A stretch of 64,000 nt of DNA from Siphonodentalium dalli. Its lineage: Eukaryota; Mollusca; Scaphopoda; Gadilida; Siphonodentaliidae. The notes below the pieces were generated by a model. That model was not told the origin of the DNA and did not search any database. It saw only the letters and a list, made by a program, of their open reading frames with translations. The stretch covers positions 125,351,605-125,415,604 of the forward strand of contig CP136064.1 in the NCBI GenBank assembly GCA_032622095.1. The letters run 5' to 3'. The translations under genes and the position numbers were made by a program. Position 1 is the stretch's first letter. Each line of letters opens with the position of its first letter. Of this stretch, positions 58,792-64,000 are shown piece after piece.

Positions 58792-59242
58792 GGTTACACT
58801 GGTGTAAATACTATAGGCAGCTCCCCCTGCGGTTGCGGGAGGAGTATAGAGTTTCACAGTTAAAACACTCTGGGCTGTGATTGGTTGCATGAATTAAATG
58901 TAAACTGTTGACAAAAATTCAAGGAATCATTCTCCCACAAACTTCATTTGCCAAGAGGCCCATTCATTAAAGGTGAAGTCTGTTGTGGCTGTTTAGAAAT
59001 TTTAAGTGTGATTGAAAAAATGACAATATTTTTTTAGTGCGGAACTGACCCTAGTCATGAAAAAACGAAAATTTGAAGTGGATTCCCTGCTAGACGGTGT
59101 TGATTTTTTTATTGGGAAAGTTTCCACAGATGTCAAGCTCACATAATCCGAAGGCAGTTTGAACAGTTTCCATTTGACCTCTGATGCAGATCAACAAACG
59201 TTAACACTGAAGCCTATGGGAAATATTTACACCAGTGTAACC
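58792..59242 (+). mobile_element. array MITE, copy 8
   Basis: As copy 2; the next monomer boundary carries no MITE. Confidence 0.92.
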
Positions 59243-60138
59243 TAAAGGGAAAAAATAGCTTTTTATCATTTTTGATTCCTGGGAGTCACTTTAAAGCTTT
59301 TTAATGCATTTTACAGAGCCTGGTCTTTCAGTCCAATGAATATCTCATGCTTAGTGTGGCTATTCTTGCTGCTGATGTCTTCTTTCACTTACATCAGCCA
59401 AAAAAATAGTAAGATTTTTCATAAAAAATGCCAATTTTTCAAGGTATTTTCAAAAAAATTCAAGGTGGTAATAGTCACATGATAATGCAAATGACCCATA
59501 ACATGAGCATGTCAACGACACATATATCAATTGTTATAAGAACCTAATCTAACAAGTATTTTGGATTTTATAGCCAGTGATATACAGATATATATCATAA
59601 AAGTGTGTCATTTCCACTGGTGGGTATGGTCATTTGAAGGTTAATAGCACTAAAACTTGGACACATTTAAGAAAATGCTTCAGCAATTCAAAGAGAGCAT
59701 ATCTTTATTCAACTAATTCAATATACACCCACATCCAGTTATCTTGGATCACCCTTGCAGACCTGAAAATGTCATATTTTATTCTTCAATGTGCTGATAA
59801 AGTCATGCGCTTGATGCTCAGCTGATCAGATCTGGACTCAATGACCTCACATCACCAGAAGTTCTCTCATGGAAAGAATATTGTACAGTCTTCCATAGCT
59901 GATCCAAGTTTGCAACACCAGACCCCTAAAACTGAGTGAAAATGGGGCCTGAACATGACTGGTGGTGGAAAATTGTGCCTTTTTGATGAATAATTTGTTA
60001 AAGGGGGTGGGGTTAAATTGTGTGTGATAAATAAAGAACCATAGGGGTGATATTGTTTTTGAACACATTTTTTCCATTGATGGGCAATTCTGAAGAAATG
60101 TAGGGAGTTACAATTATTCCGCGAAAAAGCGGGCTATC

Positions 60139-60150
60139 GCTTTAAAGGGA
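60139..60150 (+). other. empty MITE site in a 900-bp monomer
   Basis: Here the spacer end joins the next spacer start directly as GCTTTAAAGGG. In other monomers the same bases read GCTTTA-MITE-TAAAGGG. The difference is exactly the 451-bp MITE plus one TA, as expected for an empty or precisely excised site. Confidence 0.92.
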
Positions 60151-61044
60151 AAAAATAGCTTTTTATCATTTTTGATTCCTGGGAGTCACTTTAAAGCTTT
60201 TTAATGCATTTTACAGAGCCTGGTCTTTCAGTCCAATGAATATCTCATGCTTAGTGTGGCTATTCTTGCTGCTGATGTCTTCTTTCACTTACATCAGCCA
60301 AAAAAATAGTAAGATTTTTCATAAAAAATGCCAATTTTTCAAGGTATTTTCAAAAAAATTCAAGGTGGTAATAGTCACATGATAATGCAAATGACCCATA
60401 ACATGAGCATGTCAACGACACATATATCAATTGTTATAAGAACCTAATCTAACAAGTATTTTGGATTTTATAGCCAGTGATATACAGATATATATCATAA
60501 AAGTGTGTCATTTCCACTGGTGGGTATGGTCATTTGAAGGTTAATAGCACTAAAACTTGGACACATTTAAGAAAATGCTTCAGCAATTCAAAGAGAGCAT
60601 ATCTTTATTCAACTAATTCAATATACACCCACATCCAGTTATCTTGGATCACCCTTGCAGACCTGAAAATGTCATATTTTATTCTTCAATGTGCTGATAA
60701 AGTCATGCGCTTGATGCTCAGCTGATCAGATCTGGACTCAATGACCTCACATCACCAGAAGTTCTCTCATGGAAAGAATATTGTACAGTCTTCCATAGCT
60801 GATCCAAGTTTGCAACACCAGACCCCTAAAACTGAGTGAAAATGGGGCCTGAACATGACTGGTGGTGGAAAATTGTGCCTTTTTGATGAATAATTTGTTA
60901 AAGGGGGTGGGGTTAAATTGTGTGTGATAAATAAAGAACCATAGGGGTGATATTGTTTTTGAACACATTTTTTCCATTGATGGGCAATTCTGAAGAAATG
61001 TAGGGAGTTACAATTATTCCGCGAAAAAGCGGGCTATCGCTTTA

Positions 61045-61495
61045 GGTTACACTGGTGTAAATACTATAGGCAGCTCCCCCTGCGGTTGCGGGAGGAGTAT
61101 AGAGTTTCACAGTTAAAACACTCTGGGCTGTGATTGGTTGCATGAATTAAATGTAAACTGTTGACAAAAATTCAAGGAATCATTCTCCCACAAACTTCAT
61201 TTGCCAAGAGGCCCATTCATTAAAGGTGAAGTCTGTTGTGGCTGTTTAGAAATTTTAAGTGTGATTGAAAAAATGACAATATTTTTTTAGTGCGGAACTG
61301 ACCCTAGTCATGAAAAAACGAAAATTTGAAGTGGATTCCCTGCTAGACGGTGTTGATTTTTTTATTGGGAAAGTTTCCACAGATGTCAAGCTCACATAAT
61401 CCGAAGGCAGTTTGAACAGTTTCCATTTGACCTCTGATGCAGATCAACAAACGTTAACACTGAAGCCTATGGGAAATATTTACACCAGTGTAACC
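61045..61495 (+). mobile_element. array MITE, copy 9
   Basis: As copy 2; first MITE after the empty site. Confidence 0.92.
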
Positions 61496-62397
61496 TAAAG
61501 GGAAAAAATAGCTTTTTATCATTTTTGATTCCTGGGAGTCACTTTAAAGCTTTTTAATGCATTTTACAGAGCCTGGTCTTTCAGTCCAATGAATATCTCA
61601 TGCTTAGTGTGGCTATTCTTGCTGCTGATGTCTTCTTTCACTTACATCAGCCAAAAAAATAGTAAGATTTTTCATAAAAAATGCCAATTTTTCAAGGTAT
61701 TTTCAAAAAAATTCAAGGTGGTAATAGTCACATGATAATGCAAATGACCCATAACATGAGCATGTCAACGACACATATATCAATTGTTATAAGAACCTAA
61801 TCTAACAAGTATTTTGGATTTTATAGCCAGTGATATACAGATATATATCATAAAAGTGTGTCATTTCCACTGGTGGGTATGGTCATTTGAAGGTTAATAG
61901 CACTAAAACTTGGACACATTTAAGAAAATGCTTCAGCAATTCACAGAGAGCATATCTTTATTCAACTAATTCAATATACACCCACATCCAGTTATCTTGG
62001 ATCACCCTTGCAGACCTGAAAATGTCATATTTTATTCTTCAATGTGCTGATAAAGTCATGCGCTTGATGCTCAGCTGATCAGATCTGGACTCAATGACCT
62101 CACATCACCAGAAGTTCTCTCATGGAAAGAATATTGTACAGTCTTCCATAGCTGATCCAAGTTTGCAACACCAGACCCCTAAAACTGAGTGAAAATGGGG
62201 CCTGAACATGACTGGTGGTGGAAAATTGTGCCTTTTTGATGAATAATTTGTTAAAGGGGGTGGGGTTAAATTGTGTGTGATAAATAAAGAACCATAGGGG
62301 TGATATTGTTTTTGAACACATTTTTTCCATTGATGGGCAATTCTGAAGAAATGTAGGGAGTTACAATTATTCCGCGAAAAAGCGGGCTATCGCTTTA

Positions 62398-62848
62398 GGT
62401 TACACTGGTGTAAATACTATAGGCAGCTCCCCCTGCGGTTGCGGGAGGAGTATAGAGTTTCACAGTTAAAACACTCTGGGCTGTGATTGGTTGCATGAAT
62501 TAAATGTAAACTGTTGACAAAAATTCAAGGAATCATTCTCCCACAAACTTCATTTGCCAAGAGGCCCATTCATTAAAGGTGAAGTCTGTTGTGGCTGTTT
62601 AGAAATTTTAAGTGTGATTGAAAAAATGACAATATTTTTTTAGTGCGGAACTGACCCTAGTCATGAAAAAACGAAAATTTGAAGTGGATTCCCTGCTAGA
62701 CGGTGTTGATTTTTTTATTGGGAAAGTTTCCACAGATGTCAAGCTCACATAATCCGAAGGCAGTTTGAACAGTTTCCATTTGACCTCTGATGCAGATCAA
62801 CAAACGTTAACACTGAAGCCTATGGGAAATATTTACACCAGTGTAACC
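62398..62848 (+). mobile_element. array MITE, copy 10
   Basis: As copy 2. Confidence 0.92.
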
Positions 62849-63750
62849 TAAAGGGAAAAAATAGCTTTTTATCATTTTTGATTCCTGGGAGTCACTTTAA
62901 AGCTTTTTAATGCATTTTACAGAGCCTGGTCTTTCAGTCCAATGAATATCTCATGCTTAGTGTGGCTATTCTTGCTGCTGATGTCTTCTTTCACTTACAT
63001 CAGCCAAAAAAATAGTAAGATTTTTCATAAAAAATGCCAATTTTTCAAGGTATTTTCAAAAAAATTCAAGGTGGTAATAGTCACATGATAATGCAAATGA
63101 CCCATAACATGAGCATGTCAACGACACATATATCAATTGTTATAAGAACCTAATCTAACAAGTATTTTGGATTTTATAGCCAGTGATATACAGATATATA
63201 TCATAAAAGTGTGTCATTTCCACTGGTGGGTATGGTCATTTGAAGGTTAATAGCACTAAAACTTGGACACATTTAAGAAAATGCTTCAGCAATTCACAGA
63301 GAGCATATCTTTATTCAACTAATTCAATATACACCCACATCCAGTTATCTTGGATCACCCTTGCAGACCTGAAAATGTCATATTTTATTCTTCAATGTGC
63401 TGATAAAGTCATGCGCTTGATGCTCAGCTGATCAGATCTGGACTCAATGACCTCACATCACCAGAAGTTCTCTCATGGAAAGAATATTGTACAGTCTTCC
63501 ATAGCTGATCCAAGTTTGCAACACCAGACCCCTAAAACTGAGTGAAAATGGGGCCTGAACATGACTGGTGGTGGAAAATTGTGCCTTTTTGATGAATAAT
63601 TTGTTAAAGGGGGTGGGGTTAAATTGTGTGTGATAAATAAAGAACCATAGGGGTGATATTGTTTTTGAACACATTTTTTCCATTGATGGGCAATTCTGAA
63701 GAAATGTAGGGAGTTACAATTATTCCGCGAAAAAGCGGGCTATCGCTTTA

Positions 63751-64000
63751 GGTTACACTGGTGTAAATACTATAGGCAGCTCCCCCTGCGGTTGCGGGAG
63801 GAGTATAGAGTTTCACAGTTAAAACACTCTGGGCTGTGATTGGTTGCATGAATTAAATGTAAACTGTTGACAAAAATTCAAGGAATCATTCTCCCACAAA
63901 CTTCATTTGCCAAGAGGCCCATTCATTAAAGGTGAAGTCTGTTGTGGCTGTTTAGAAATTTTAAGTGTGATTGAAAAAATGACAATATTTTTTTAGTGCG
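63751..64000 (+). mobile_element. array MITE, copy 11, cut by the window end
   Basis: The left terminus and first 250 bp are present; the right half lies outside the window. Confidence 0.92.

Larger units (their letters stand above)
49320..64000 (+). repeat. macrosatellite array, 1353-bp monomer, runs off the window end
   Basis: Ten full or near-full monomers plus a partial one. A fixed marker (the TGAAGGTTAATAGCACTAAA segment) lies at 50165, 51518, 52871, 54225, 55578, 56931, 58284, 59637, 60537, 61890 and 63243, so the period is 1353 (once 1354, from one extra T near 53697) except one step of 900. Monomers differ by only a few bases. Each is a 451-bp MITE plus a 902-bp spacer. The spacer ends in a small hairpin, CCGCGAAAAAGCGG, followed by GCTATCGCTTTA. 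The repeated 63-codon plus and 76-codon minus open frames have no recognisable motif, and I do not treat them as genes. The array starts exactly at a MITE terminus. Confidence 0.97.

Noticed and set aside
49320-64000. Repeated 63-codon and 76-codon open frames as a tandem gene family
   Set aside because: They lie opposite each other or beside MITE ends in every monomer, have no recognisable motif, and their identity follows from array homogenisation. Synonymous-only variation would be needed to argue for coding; the one common variant (A/C) changes Lys to Gln.

Overview
This window is eukaryotic, almost certainly from an animal genome and most likely a marine invertebrate (inference). It contains spliced coding exons with GT/AG borders, non-LTR retrotransposon remnants, a Polinton/adintovirus-type block, many short inverted-repeat transposons (MITEs) and a long satellite array. 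Nothing looks bacterial, and I could not name the species. I found no complete ordinary host gene and no rRNA, tRNA or CRISPR.

Layout. 1-5.2 kb: a GC-rich minisatellite, a CA/CT microsatellite, four copies of one dispersed repeat, and two LINE 3' remnants on opposite strands. 5.2-15.5 kb: AT-rich sequence without genes, containing two head-to-head copies of a TTAA-flanked MITE (8.8-9.7 kb). 15.5-16.1 kb: a GC-rich palindromic repeat and a hairpin element. 16.2-23.2 kb: a compact block, all on the minus strand, of Polinton/adintovirus genes. In order of transcription these are small proteins, an integrase with chromodomain, a small membrane protein, the penton-type minor capsid protein, a basic core-like protein, the major capsid protein, a conserved protein of unknown function, and an adenovirus-type protease. 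Several are broken by in-frame stops or homopolymer frameshifts; others (protease, penton) are still open. No DNA polymerase B or packaging ATPase was seen, so this is a decayed and probably partial copy.

23.5-38.8 kb: seven minus-strand exons that splice in phase into one gene. They encode a Gypsy/Ginger-type integrase (H2C2 zinc site, D..D35E core, GPY/F-like segment) followed by the start of a Ulp1/SENP-like cysteine protease domain. The first catalytic Asp of the integrase is Glu. The introns are full of repeats: a 534-544 bp tandem array, 123 bp repeats behind a (GTCT)n tract, piggyBac-like TTAA MITEs and a 1.3 kb hAT-like element. The Polinton block lies immediately downstream of the last protease exon, in the position where the catalytic exons would be expected.

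39-49.3 kb: repeats only. There are further TTAA MITEs (one with a visible empty site), a family of dispersed repeats, a 195 bp tandem array interrupted by other elements, and a palindromic minisatellite. 49.3-64 kb: a highly homogeneous tandem array with a 1353 bp period, running off the window end. Each monomer is a 451 bp TA-flanked MITE plus a 902 bp spacer, and one monomer lacks exactly the MITE and one TA. The short ORFs in these repeats are treated as chance ORFs.
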